Source of the DNA: Flammeovirgaceae bacterium
Lineage (GTDB): Bacteria; Bacteroidota; Bacteroidia; Cytophagales; Cyclobacteriaceae
Direction of reading: 5' to 3'
DNA: 64,000 bases
Assembly (NCBI GenBank): GCA_016709845.1
Contig: JADJMA010000010.1
Coordinates: forward strand, 100,732-164,731
Translations under genes and position numbers: made by a program
Notes under the pieces: generated by a model
Database searches by the model: none
What the model saw: only the letters and a program-made list of their open reading frames with translations
Told to the model about the DNA's origin: nothing
Shown: positions 51,806 through 62,996 of the stretch, piece by piece
Layout: each line of letters starts with the position of its first letter
Position numbering within the stretch: the stretch's first letter is position 1

Positions 51806-53859
51806 ATGAAAGTCATTCACTCAACCGAGCAACAAGAACGAGAATACCTTCATCAAATTTTACAGAAGTTAGAGTGGGCACTTCAACAGGTCGACAATTC
51901 GGCTAGGCAATTCTCGAAAGAGTTTAGACAAAATGAAGAATACCTGTATGACCAGCGCTCTGGAATGGATGATGCAGATCGGGTATCGGCCGGTCAATCG
52001 TTTAAGCGAATGGCGTTTCATGGCGAGTCGAACCTTGCCAGTAAACGAAGACTCAACAAGCTACTGGAGTCTCCGTATTTCGGGCGAATTGATTTTGTGA
52101 GGGCAGGTGTTAGCGAACCCCTGCCGATTTATATCGGGGTTCATTCTTTTATTGACGGAACAAAAGAGACTTATCCCATCTATGATTGGCGAGCCCCTAT
52201 CGCCTCTATGTTTTATGATTTTGAATTGGGCAACGCCTGGTATCAAACCCCGGCAGGGGAGGTGAAGGGAACCATTGAGTTAAGAAGGCAATACCGGATC
52301 AGGAAGGGAACGATGGAATACATGATTGAGAATGACATGAACATTCAGGATGATGTGTTGCAAAAAGAGCTGAGTCAGTCGTCTGATGACAAAATGAAGA
52401 ACATTGTCGCGACCATTCAGCGCGATCAGAATGTGATTATTCGAAATGAAACGTCAAGAGTGTTGATTATTCAAGGTGTGGCCGGTTCTGGTAAAACCTC
52501 CATCGCCATACATCGTATCGCATTTTTACTTTATCGATTCCGAGATGACATTGCTTCAAAAAATATTTTGATTATTTCTCCCAATAAAGTATTTGCTGAC
52601 TACATATCCAATGTGTTGCCCGAACTGGGGGAATCGCAAATACCTGAATTAGGCATAGACGAACTGGCAGATGATTTACTTGACAACAAGTTTCAGTTCC
52701 AAACTTTTCTCCAACAGGTATTCGCTATCCTCAATAAAACGGATGACAAATCTATTGAGCGTATCCGGTTCAAATCTTCTTCAGAGTTTATTCGTCAACT
52801 GAATCAATACCTGGTTCATTTGGAAAATAATTTGTTTGTAGCACCCAGTATACAGGTGGGGCGGGTACTGGTTCCATCGGCATTTATTGAAGAACGATTT
52901 AAAACCTTTCATCGGATACCGTTATTGAATCGGATTCCTAATGTAATTAGTGAAGTACAAGCGCATGTAAGGACTTTGCTGCAGCGAAAGTTAAACGGGC
53001 ACGAGAAAACTCAGATATATAAGGCTTTGTCGGGGGCGTTGGGAAATGTTAGTTTGCTTAATCTTTACCGGGAATTTTATACCTGGTTAGGTCGTGCCGA
53101 TTTATTCAGGATGAATAACAATGTGTTGGAATATGCCGATGTGTTTCCCTTGATCTATTGTAAAATGCGGTTGGAGGAAGTGAGGCCCTACCAGGAAGTA
53201 AAGCATTTGGTTATTGATGAGATGCAGGATTACACACCTATTCAATATGCAGTATTGGCGCGGCTGTTCAGTTGTAAGAAGACAATCCTGGGCGATGCCA
53301 GTCAAAGTATCAATGCGTATAGTTCTTCATCAGCAGAAGAAATTGAAAAGATTTTCCCTCATGCCGATGTGGTCAAGTTGTTTCGAAGTTATCGCTCTAC
53401 GTATGAGATCACCCGATTCACGCAGCGCATCAGCCCTAACCCTGATTTGGTAGCGGTGGAACGGCACGGACCCGAACCCGAGGTGAAAGAATTTCAACCC
53501 ATTGAAGATGAAGAGGAGGAGATTAAAGAATTGGTAAGTCGTTTCAGAAATTCTTCACATCGAACGTTGGGTATCATTTGTAAAACATTATCACAGGCAA
53601 AATCACTTAGTGAAATACTTAAATCAAAAGATGTTTCGTTGCTTACCCCGAGAGCACGTCCTTCCGCGAAGGCGTTGTGATCACCACGATACCGTTGGCC
53701 AAGGGTCTGGAATTTGATGAGGTGATTGTGCCCTTTGCATCCGCTGCTTATTATCAAACCGAGTTGGACAAAAGCCTGCTCTATATTGCTTGCACACGAG
53801 CCATGCATCAATTAACCTTAACATTTACGAAAGAGCGATCTCGATTTTTGGTATTTTAA
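51806..53859 (+). CDS. helD: HelD-type UvrD-like helicase (RNA polymerase recycling/ DNA helicase IV family)
   Basis: About 684 residues from MKVIHSTEQQ. The N-terminal coiled-coil arm (EYLHQILQKLEWALQQVDNS) and YPIYDWRAPIASMFYDFELG are HelD-specific. Walker A is GVAGSGKTSIAIHRIAFLL; DEMQDYTPIQYAVL is the Walker B/DEXQ-like box; LGDASQSI, LFRSYRST and the C-terminal motif (TIPLAKGLEFDEVIVPF, LYIACTRAMHQL) complete the superfamily 1 set. A frame break at about 53655 splits the last domain. HelD removes stalled RNA polymerase from DNA. The frame is open to a TTG at 51749, but the family start is 51806. Confidence 0.88.
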
Positions 53860-54018
53860 TTTCCCATTGGATAACTTCATCGTCCTTGCAGAGACGATGA
53901 ATGATAGGGAGGGGGGGGTAACCTTTCGAAGCACGGTTACAAAGCGCGCTATTTGGGCTTGGTGTGTTTGAAGGGGCTTGCAGAAATTATACCTGACCTA
54001 GGGTAGGCCGTTTTTTGA

Positions 54019-54540
54019 TTAAACTTTAATTTCATTATTCAGTGGCAACTTCCAGTTAAAAAGCATTTCTGTTTCTCCAATCTTCACAAACCTATTTTTC
54101 TCTAATACTTTGTACGATGCGATATTAATTTTGTCTGTCGATGCCAGTATTGATTTAATTTTGGGTTGTGACTTTACCCACTCAACAATTCCGCGAACAA
54201 TTTCTGTCATAAATCCTTTGTGCTGGAATTCCTCATAAGTTCCATAGCCGATTTCAATTTCTCCGTCTGTATTGGGCTCTCCGTATATACATAGATCACC
54301 AACCATCTTATTCTCTGTTTTTGAAATGGCCGTCCAAAGCGTTGAATACAAATAGTTTTTGGATTTGTCTGCCACGTTGGGAAGTATTGTTTGTTCAAAC
54401 GCTTCTTTTAGTTCCAGTGAAATTATTCTTGAAATTTTATTCAAATTCAGTTATTCCTCTAATGAGTTATCGCATTTTGTATATTTTATTAACTGCTCGT
54501 AAGTGAGTGGTCTTAAGATAAGGCGTTCAGTTTCTATCAT
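54019..54540 (-). pseudogene. GNAT N-acetyltransferase with an early in-frame stop
   Basis: The family start METERLxLRPL is visible as MIETERLILRPLTYEQ at 54540. At codon 30 there is a TAA (54451-54453), after which the same frame continues LNLNKISRIISLELKEAF and the GNAT core: GDLCIYGEPN, EIGYGTYEEFQHKGFMTEIV and ASTDKINIASYKVLEKNRF. Changing TAA to GAA would restore it. A TTG at 54442-54444 could restart translation. Because the frame is kept, this differs from the indel breaks elsewhere. Similar to the RimJ/RimL-type group; acceptor unknown. Confidence 0.78.
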
Positions 54541-54658
54541 TTTTAATATCTGTTTGGCTATTAGGCAATTCCGTAGAATGAATACCAACGCCTAATATAT
54601 GCAATTGCGGGCGGAGATATAAATTTTTTTATATGTCTTTAAATTCTTGTTGATTGGA

Positions 54659-56459
54659 TTATTTAATTTCCTTTTCGATTTCATCCATCACATAATTCAT
54701 TTCATCAAAGATGGCCTGATAGGTATCCGGTGAGGTAAGGTCAACTCCCACTAATTGCAAAGTCTTTTCAAGAGATTGAATTTTGCCAGCAGCCAAAAAA
54801 ACTTGATAGTTTTCAGGCGTGATTTTCCCCTCCAGTAGATTTTTTTTGATCTTAGCGGTAATAACTGTTCCCATAACGTATCCCATAAAAGCAAAGTCAT
54901 ATTTCACATGATGATAATAGCCTGTCCAGTAGGTCGCATCAAAGGGATGTATTTTGGATATCCCCAGTTCTTCCCCAAAATATTTTCTTCGAATCTCTAA
55001 ATAAGTGTTTCTAACATCTTCGTTGGAAATTTTTCCTGCCCCATCTACTTTTTATGAAGTTCATAATCGGTTTCTGCCTCTATTGCATGACTAAACAAAG
55101 TGCCGGTTAGATAGAATAGAGTTTCATAAAGAACGGAAAGCCTGTCCTTGCTTTCGGTCTTAATTAGATAATCATTAATAAGAGATTCATTTACATTGGA
55201 AGGCACTTCCTGCAAAAGAGAATAGAACTCGTTAAAAGGAGGCTTCAAAACGTCTGCACTAATCTTATAGTGGATGCAATGACCCAATTCGTGGGCCAAT
55301 GATCTAACTGCTGTATAAGAGTTGTCATACTCCACCGATACATAAGGATGTACACCGGGCACATCTTCAGCAAACACTCTATACCCTTTGCTTGAACTTT
55401 TGAATGCGTCAATCCATCTATTCTCGTACGATTTTTTTATGATATCGCTATACCTTTTACCATATGGCGACATCGCTTTTTGAATGATGACTAAGCCAAG
55501 ATTGAGTGGATAAGAAGTTTTGTTATTTCCACGAGGCACATGTTCTAAATCCCAACTCTGCAAGGTATCGATGCTCAGTATTTTTCTCATCAAGTTTAAG
55601 TACCGGTAATGCACAGACAGGTTAGCATAGATCGCATTTAATAATGTGGTATAGGCATAATCAGGATCACTTCGAGTACGTTGTAAATACGTGATACTGG
55701 TAGAGTCATTATAGAGCTGAGATAAAAAGTAAAAGTGATTTACTTTTGCAGCGAAGTAGCTGTTATATAAATCCGAATACTTATCCTTGGAGCCATACGT
55801 AGCCTTATAAAGTTTCTCACGGTCGTTTCGGTTATCATACATTCGATGATCCACATTGCTTGCTTTCACTTTTTCTCCCGATTCCAGTGTGACCTCCGGA
55901 TAATCGATTAATTTTTGTAAGATGTCATAGTCGGCCTTGTAGGTGAAGACATTTTCAGCCAGATCCAACAATCGGGTTGTTTTTCATCCAACAAATCTGC
56001 ATGAATCATCCTTTGAAGGAATGGAGCATAGGGTTCTATTTCCTTCCGTGTTTTTATAGCCTTCAGTACCATTGTGTTATTCTTCTTCAGGTTAGTTCCA
56101 ATCTTTTCCAATTGCTGAAAGGAAGAGCCCAGAATGGAATATAATTTACCTTGTGGAGGATTAATATCAATAGATTGGTTTAAGTGTTTGCTCAGCGTGA
56201 GATAAGACAGGAGCTTGCCATAATGAGTAAAGAATCTTTCTGTTTCATGGCAAAAATTTAATAATTCCTTTTCTGTTTTTATTCCATTTTCAAATGCTCT
56301 AAAATAATTCTCTTGTTTAAACTTGTCCAGATCCTTTTCCCACTCCTCCATGGAGGTATAGATTTGGGTTAAATCCCATCTAAATTTTGTTGAATCAATA
56401 GATTGGGAATACGCTTGAAGGGATTGAAATAACAAGAAATACAAAATTAGTTTTTTCAT
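54659..56459 (-). CDS. M3-family oligoendopeptidase F-like metallopeptidase (exported)
   Basis: About 600 residues from pieces at 55908-56459, 55045-55971 and 54659-54907. Signal peptide KLILYFLLFQSLQAYSQ. The zinc-binding site HELGH sits in RSLAHELGHCIHY, with the second Glu ligand in VPSNVNESLINDYL. The N-terminal lobe (FRWDLTQIYTSMEEWEKDL) is typical of PepF. Frame breaks near 55960 and 55040. It degrades oligopeptides, here probably in the periplasm. Confidence 0.87.
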
Positions 56460-57182
56460 ACTCGTTGATTTAAAATATCTTTTATCCTAAAATCCCAGAC
56501 CATGTTCTTACTGCTTTTGTTAGCGAGCGTTTAGTTCCCTCACTTTAATTGTTGATGTTTTCTATATGAAGGGTTGCATGATGGCACACCGCCATCTTAA
56601 ACACCAAACGATAGCAATTCATTCGTCAGTATTAACTTTATTTTTTGTCGAATATCTGCGATAATCTCTCACTCAATTTATCTCCTGTCAAGTTCCACAC
56701 TAAAATTTTTCCTTCGTTATCAATTAGAACGTTTGTCGGAATACTGGCTATGTTAAATTCTTGAAGGATATTTCCACCCCAGCCTTTTAGGTCAGAAACA
56801 TGAGTCCATGCAAGTCCATCTTTTTCGATAGCCTTGATCCATTTTTCTTTATCTCCGTCAAATGAAATGCTATAAATACTAAATCCTTTTTCTTTATACT
56901 TGTTAAAATTTGCCAACAAATTCGGATTCTCTTTTCGGCATGGACCGCACCAAGAAGCCCAAAAATCTACTAATGTGTATGAACCCCTAAATTCTGAAAC
57001 AGCAGTTAGTCGTCCGTTTTGGTCTGGTAACTTAATATCTGGTATTGTTGACCTGTAAGCTCCCCTTAAAATTAGGCCACTCAAAAGTTTTCTTTTCAGT
57101 CGAGAAGCAAAAGTAGGTGACTGTTCCATGGATGTCAAGGCCAAGACGAGCGATTGATTTTTGTTTATTTTTTTATTGGTAT

Positions 57183-57186
57183 CAAT
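57183..57186. repeat. Target-site duplication, left copy
   Basis: CAAT, matching 58407-58410 on the other side of the IS. Confidence 0.8.
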
Positions 57187-57253
57187 CGGTCTTGACATCC
57201 ATTCCACATTCACCTGGCCGCGCTGCTTATCGATTGAAAAGGAAACCATAGCT

Positions 57254-58344
57254 TCAAGTGATTGCTTCTAATAATTCTATAGGTGCTCGGTAGTCGAGGG
57301 ATTCATGTGGCCGATGGTGATTGTAATCGATCATCCACTCTTCCATTTTTTCGCGAACTTCTCGCAACGAATAGAATACATTGGCATTCAATAATTCTTT
57401 GCGAATGCTTCCGTTGCAACGCTCCACGTATCCATTCTGCATGGGTTTACCCGGCTGAATGAACGTGAGCGTAATCTCATGCTTGCGACACCATTCATCA
57501 AGCACATGCGAAATGAACTCTGGTCCATTGTCTGCCCGAATCATTTTGGGAAGGCCTCTGAATTCTTTCAGATATTCTAGTACACGCGTAACGCGCAATG
57601 CTGGCAGTGAAATATCGGCCTCTAAGGCAAGCACTTCCCGATTATGATCATCTATGATATTTAATAACCTAAACTTTCTTCCATCCCAAAGGCTATCGCT
57701 CATGAAATCAATTGACCACACTTCATTAATAGCTTGTGGCTGAAATAATGCCTGCTTTACTCTTGCTGGTAAACGTTTTTTAAACCTTCTGCGAATGTTA
57801 AGATGTAATGCTGTATACACACGATAAATCCTTTTATGATTCCATAGGAACCCTTTCCTTCTTATACGATAGTAGGATTGCCAAAAGCCAATGGCAGGAT
57901 GTTTAGCAACAAGAGTTTCTAATTCCTGAATAACCGGACTATCGTTTCTGGGTGTTGGATGATACTGGTAAGTACTCCGTGGCACACTAAGAGCCTTACA
58001 CGCCTGACGTTGGCTCACTCCATGTTCTTCAATCATGAACTGAACCAGCATGCCGTTTTCATCAGGCGCTAAAGCTTTTTTGCTACCGCATCTTTTAAAG
58101 CTTCATGAACTAAACTCAGATCGGCATACATCCGCTTCAATCGTGAGTTCTCTTCCTGAACCTCTTTCAGCTTCTTAACATCGCTGGCTTCCATACCCCC
58201 ATAGCGCTGACGCCACTTATAAAAGGAGGCTGTGGTGATACTTAACTCCCGGCAGATGTCTTCTGCCTTGCGACCGGCTTCATGTTCCTGGATCGCTTTT
58301 ACAATCTGTGTTTCTGTGAATTTTGACTTTTTCATAATAACCAT
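57254..58344 (-). CDS. IS3-family transposase OrfAB (frameshifted DDE transposase)
   Basis: OrfA starts at ATG 58335 or 58344. Crossing at the slippery site gives the fusion ...DAVAKKALAPDENGMLVQFM... into the orfB frame. The orfB part has the HTH_21-like segment (ACKALSVPRSTYQYHPT) and the rve/DDE core: first Asp in VWSIDFMSDSLWDG, second in MIRADNGPEFIS, and Glu in NGYVERCNGSIRKELL, ending NHHRPHESLDYRAPIELL. All three catalytic residues are present and the frame is uninterrupted, so the element is probably still active. Confidence 0.92.
58069..58344 (-). CDS. IS3-family OrfA (HTH protein)
   Basis: About 88-91 residues. Helix-turn-helix TETQIVKAIQEHEAGRKAED and ITTASFYKWRQRYGGMEASD, then a leucine-zipper-like stretch EENSRLKRMYADLSLVHEAL. 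Likely start MKKSKFTETQ (58335). Terminates just after the slippery heptamer. Confidence 0.9.
   Translation of the reverse strand: MVIMKKSKFTETQIVKAIQEHEAGRKAEDICRELSITTASFYKWRQRYGGMEASDVKKLKEVQEENSRLKRMYADLSLVHEALKDAVAKKL
58075..58081 (-). other. Programmed -1 frameshift heptamer (A AAA AAG)
   Basis: On the minus strand A-AAA-AAG lies in the correct phase at the end of orfA (GTA GCA AAA AAG CTT TAG); slipping back one base opens the orfB frame as GCT TTA GCG. This is the classical IS3-family signal. Confidence 0.9.
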
Positions 58345-58406
58345 TTTAAAATTGAATAATTGTACTCAACTTTCAAATGGCCGAACTTCAGGGGAGCTTA
58401 CAGACC

Positions 58407-58410
58407 CAAT
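58407..58410. repeat. Target-site duplication, right copy
   Basis: CAAT, matching 57183-57186. Confidence 0.8.
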
Positions 58411-59189
58411 TGATATTTGATCAAATCTCTTTAGCTTCTGAATCAATTTCTCGGCAAATAGATTATCTGGTTCTCTTTTTAGCACCACGTATGTTGCCTC
58501 TTTAATTGCTGACAAGTCAGAAAGAGTCCAGTCATCACTTGTTGCATAAAGTGTCAAGCAAGTCGGTAATTTCTTTAAGGGCATAAATCTCTCTGAATCT
58601 CTTTTAAATTCAATATCGTTCGTTCCTCATCTTTAAATTTGAGAAAGTCCGTTAGTTCGGCAGAACCTATGGCTGTTAACTCACTGTTATTTTTACCAAG
58701 TTTCAATAAGAATTTTATATCCTGCCCTTTTCGAAATACTACTCGAAACGAATTCCCTTCATAAGCAATTTCATAAACGCCCGTCTCTCCGGTATGATGA
58801 TTAAATGAAAAGATCCATCCTGACCCACAGCAACATCATCCACTTTTTTGTACTCGTATTTATCAAGGTCAACGGAATAAAACTGACTTTCTCGTTAGGA
58901 GTAGGGGAATCGATCATGCCGGAAAACTTGAAGCCTTGGCTTATCCCCTCACTGAATGTCAGGGTTATGAGTGTCCAGGTAAAAATGTAAATCATTTTAT
59001 TCATGTGTTCATTTTTTTTGAGAGCTTGTTAGTAACTTCTAACTAAAAGCAGTTGCTGGTTTTGAGACTGCTTACGGTCGACATTGCAGATATAATCTCT
59101 TTCCACTACCGAACCTTTAAATGCGTTTCAAATTTACTGGTGAAAAACCTTCAAAGACGGAACTACCAGTGTTGTGTTCCTTTTCCATC

Positions 59190-60590
59190 TTATTTGTCTT
59201 TTACGTGAGTTCTCCAGAAATAATTTAGGTACTTTACTTCACCTGACATATTAGTAAAGAATCCAATTTCGGGTAAGAATTTCAGATTCGGGTCGGGAAA
59301 AGTAAATCTGTTGTCAGCATATTGCGTTAATTCAAAAGTTCTTTTGTCTGCAAAAACTATTTGTAACTTAGTATTCTTAAGCTCAATGTTAATCCAGTCA
59401 TCTTTACTTTTTTTCCAATTAGATATATAGTATCGTCCAGAAAATTTGCTCAAGTCCTGTTTTGAAATCGTTTTCTGTGCCGGCTTCTCATTAATTGGAA
59501 TAAAAATATCAACCGCTTTCTCCAGTGAGTTTATAAATGGATAATATCCAGTGTTGCTAAAAACTACTACTGCTGTTTTATATTTCGGAGCCATAGCAAG
59601 TAATGAATTTTGATTTCCCGCTTCTCCAGAATGCCCAATAAAATCTATTCCCTTATAATCATAGCTTATCAAACCATATCCATAATAAGAATTTGGATAG
59701 CTCAGGTATTGATATTGTATACCAAAGAACTGATATTTCCCCATCATTTTTCTTAATACCTCCTTACTAATGATTTGTTGAGATTCTATTTCTCCGTTGT
59801 TCATAATACAAGTAGCAAATCTTGCCATGTCAGCAAGATTTGAAAATAATCCACCCGCTGGTTGTAGTGTAGGATTCGTTAATGATGATGGTGAAGTTGG
59901 TTTACCATTTATATGGCCTGTGGCGAAAAAATCTGTTGTTACCTGCCCTAGGTCAAAGGTGGTATTCGTCATTTTAAGAGGTTTGGTCAAAATATCATTT
60001 ATCGCTTTTGGATAGGATGATTTATTTAAAGTTGCCAAAAGAAGTCCGGCCAATGCGTAACCATTATTTGAATACGAAAATACTTTTCCAGGCTCTTCAA
60101 AAAGAGCGTAATCTCCTGCATTTAAAAAGTATTGTAACAGGTCACCCTTGCATTCACTATTATCTGGCCAATAGTCCAACATTCCTGAGTTATGAGAAAG
60201 TAGTTGGTGGATTGTTATCTTAGAAAGATTGGGAGACAATTCCTTAATAATATTTCCAATAGGCGCATTGATATCTATATTATTTTTTTCGCAGGACATT
60301 AGTAACGCTGTAGCTGTAAATGTTTTTGTTACAGAAGCAATTTGAAAAACTGTCGAATTATTAACAGGTGTTTGAGTGCTGATATTACATAATCCAAATG
60401 CTTTTTGATAAATGATTTGTCCATGTCTTACAACACCAATTACAGCGCCTGGTGCTCCCGAAATTTTCATGTCATTGTAAATGGTGTTTTCTAATTCACT
60501 CAGTTTTAACTGGTCAGGCATTTGTCCAAATGAGCTAAATGCAAGCCCAAGGAAGAATCCGTGAATCAAAAAGACCTTAAAGCTTTTCAT
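59190..60590 (-). CDS. Beta-lactamase-family serine hydrolase (class C-like)
   Basis: About 466 residues from MKSFKVFLIHGFF (60590), which gives a proper signal peptide; the frame is open 39 codons further but without one. The S-x-x-K motif is Ser86-Lys89 (ASVTKTF), Y-x-N is FSYSNNGYAL, and H-x-G is GHSGEAGN. A C-terminal domain (KQDLSKFSGRYYISNWKKS) follows, as in DUF3471-like members. More likely a peptidase or esterase than an antibiotic hydrolase. Confidence 0.9.
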   Translation of the reverse strand: MKSFKVFLIHGFFLGLAFSSFGQMPDQLKLSELENTIYNDMKISGAPGAVIGVVRHGQIIYQKAFGLCNISTQTPVNNSTVFQIASVTKTFTATALLMSCEKNNIDINAPIGNIIKELSPNLSKITIHQLLSHNSGMLDYWPDNSECKGDLLQYFLNAGDYALFEEPGKVFSYSNNGYALAGLLLATLNKSSYPKAINDILTKPLKMTNTTFDLGQVTTDFFATGHINGKPTSPSSLTNPTLQPAGGLFSNLADMARFATCIMNNGEIESQQIISKEVLRKMMGKYQFFGIQYQYLSYPNSYYGYGLISYDYKGIDFIGHSGEAGNQNSLLAMAPKYKTAVVVFSNTGYYPFINSLEKAVDIFIPINEKPAQKTISKQDLSKFSGRYYISNWKKSKDDWINIELKNTKLQIVFADKRTFELTQYADNRFTFPDPNLKFLPEIGFFTNMSGEVKYLNYFWRTHVKDK

Positions 60591-60703
60591 GATTATATAG
60601 GTTAGTTTGTAACTATGCTCAAACGAAATCAGGAAAGCTGAACTACTTTTTATCCTTGTTAACCCAGCCGGCACATACCCGAGTGTTTGCGGGCGCTTGT
60701 TCT

Positions 60704-62926
60704 TCACCTTACATTTTTATTAATCCATTCAATCGCTTTATCCAATACTTCATCTTTTTCCGACTCTTATTCCTTTTATGGTTGGCCTCACTAATACATG
60801 AGGTTGTAGGCCTACTCTTTGCAACTGTCTATTGTCTGCGTGCCATACCCCCTGTCCACTGAAGTATAGGAATATACCGCCCGGTATTTGAAACTTCGTT
60901 ACATCTCCGTTAGCTCCAGCTGTAGGGCTGCCAATAAACATTGTGTTGTTTACAGATTCAAAAAACAAACCAGTATGTTCTGCTTGGCTTATTGCATTTT
61001 TGGTTAATTAGCATTATGGTTTTCCCTTTGTACTTCCATTTATCTGAAGTTTCTACTGTCTGAATAAATTCTGTATATGATTTATAAGATAATAGATCTT
61101 CCTTTTGAATATTTAGGGATAATATTTCGGGTTTTCTAAATAGTGCCAACGGAACGTTTTTATTTTCGGTTAACCGGGGCGCAATTGACCATGCTGTGCC
61201 TCTGGGATACCCACGCATATCAAATATAATTGCCTTTGTGTTTTGAAATTTTTCAAACATTTTATCTGTTTGTTCGGCTTCCATTCTTGTTAAATCGGCA
61301 TATCCAATATTTTCGTTAATTAATGTGATTGTGTCCAAACTATGTTTAAGCGCAAAACTCTTATTGTAAGAATTTGTCCACTTAATTTTTATATCCCTCA
61401 ATTTTCCAGTTTTGTCTTGTAATGTAAATACAGCCTCTTTATTCTCAGGGCCTCTGATACAAGATTGAGCTGCTTGTTGCTGGAGGGTTCTTTTGTAGAG
61501 TGAGCATAATAGATTTCATATTTCTTCATTAGGTCATCAATGGAAACACCATTTATCTTAACAACGATATCTCAATATTTATTCCAATGGCTCGGCAAAT
61601 AGAATCGTTTCTGAAATTGTGTAACGACAATTCTATTTTCAATCCAATCAACAGAGATAGGTGAGGGAGCTTCTCCGCGTAATTGGACCAATGCTTTGTT
61701 TCCTGCAATAAAGCCATGAGAGTCATTGATGTTAGCATACATCTTAGCAACCGCGAAACCATATTCGATGTCATTCTTAGCATTAACAAAATCAGGTAAA
61801 GACTCCGCGAGAACGTTTCTCCAATCCTTATCCATATACTGATAGTATGGAAAGAAATTCTCGATAATGGTAAACATTTTAGCCGCAGCAAAAATTCTAT
61901 ATCCTATGGAAGGATAAGTGTCTTGAGGATAAGAGACATTACCTTTAAAGTTGTTTTTGTTAAATGCCTAATCTCTTTCTTTTGAAGAACCGTATTGGAT
62001 AGTAGTTTCCTGGATATTTCAATGGGATTATCTGTTTCCAAATATTTATAATCTGTAATCGGTTGAAATTTATCAGGCATAACAATATCAGTTGTTTTAA
62101 ATTTTAGTGATAAGGTTTCTGATAAATTAAATGCATGGGATAGGGGAATCATGTCCGTGATGGTTTCCGAGTCGGCCAATATAATACCGACACCAGAAGC
62201 TTGTTGAGATAAAGCAACAACTGGTAATTCTGAATACTTATTAACTACCCATACAACTCTCTGATTCCTTTTTTCAAAATGGCCTGGCTGAATGGCATCA
62301 TTAAATACATCGTTGATTGTATAATCTCCAGAAGTACTACCGTTTTCAGGTTTGAAGCCTGAATAGTATTTTCTCTTGTATTGGGGTACAATCTCTGTTG
62401 CTAAAACACTATTCAAATCCTCAAAGAAGTAATGGAGAATGACTTTGTACATTTCTGACATTGTAGTTTCTTGTCGAAGGTCAAAAATTATTTCCCCTTT
62501 AGCCTTCGCAAGTTGCTCTTTTACAAACTGAAAAAATTCGTCCATGTTATTGGGATCAATGGATTGACTTGCCCCCGAAATTTTAATGATAAGAGTACTG
62601 TCAGTTTCAAACTCTGCTCTTAAATACGATTGCCCCTCTTCCGTTATTTTGTCTTCTTCTAAAAGAACTTTATTATTTGGGTCATTCAAAATATTTAACC
62701 ATTCGGTAAGTAGATTCCTCCAATCATTTTCATTTTTCGCTTCCAACATTTTATGGACATTGGCAGCAAATGCAGAATCAAATTCATTACTTGGTCCGTC
62801 AGGGTTGAAATATTTTATTAATCCCCATAGCTCACATGCCTTTGCAAGCTTTTGATAGTCTATGTTATTTTGAGCGTAAAGTCCGGTGCTAAAGAGAAAG
62901 ATGATGATTGTAAGTTTTGCTTTCAT
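60704..62926 (-). CDS. S41-family C-terminal-processing-like peptidase
   Basis: About 740 residues from pieces at 61904-62926, 61572-61877, 60958-61401 and 60750-60968. Signal peptide LTIIIFLFSTGLYAQ, then LAKACELWGLIKYFNPDG, typical of the Bacteroidota S41 group. The catalytic core shows AIIFDMRGYPRGTA. After correcting the T-run at about 60965 it shows ISQAEHTGLFFES (catalytic Ser) and IGSPTAGANGDVTKF. The tail restored beyond 60750 reads EVLDKAIEWINKN and stops at 60704. Frame breaks near 61890, 61560, 61430, 60965 and 60755. Confidence 0.85.
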
Positions 62927-62996
62927 ACTTTATCGTTTTTATTATTATTCGCACTTTTGAGAACGATGATAGTACTATCCGGTTCGGACATTAATT

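Larger units (their letters stand above)
57187..58406 (-). mobile_element. IS3-family insertion sequence (IS407-like), complete
   Basis: 1,220 bp with orfA and orfB and a programmed frameshift site. Its position is fixed by CAAT duplicated at 57183-57186 and 58407-58410 and by the clean in-frame rejoining of the host gene. The ends read inward CGGTCTTGACATCCATTCC (left) and GGTCTGTAAGCTCCCCTG (right): only GGTCT and a later GGCC are shared, so inverted repeats are weak or my outer base may be off by one. The 4-bp duplication fits the IS407 group. Confidence 0.88.
56638..59004 (-). pseudogene. DUF4369/TlpA-like thiol-disulfide oxidoreductase, split by an IS3-family element
   Basis: The N-terminal part (59004 to 58407) has a signal peptide (MIYIFTWTLITLTFSEGISQ) and a DUF4369 domain (FKFSGMIDSPTPNEKVSF, VDLDKYEYKKVDDVAVGQDG). 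It reaches KLIQKLKRFDQISI just before the IS. The C-terminal part (57186 to 56638) resumes as DTNKKINKNQSLVLALTSM and contains the thioredoxin fold with FWASWCGPCRKEN (C-x-x-C) and IASIPTNVLID. Removing the IS and one copy of its 4-bp duplication joins the two halves in frame. A separate frame break near 58855, and probably one near 58585, are likely read errors. Such proteins are outer- or periplasmic redox proteins in Bacteroidota. The copy is presumably inactive. Confidence 0.87.

Noticed and set aside
53874..53945. CATCGTC/GACGATG and GTAACC/GGTTAC hairpins after helD
   Set aside because: Short stems without T-tracts; not enough to call a terminator or an RNA.
57187..58406. Standard TG...CA ends for the IS3 element
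   Set aside because: I searched both ends for a TG start paired with a matching inverse and found none; the boundary is set by the CAAT duplication and restored host frame instead.
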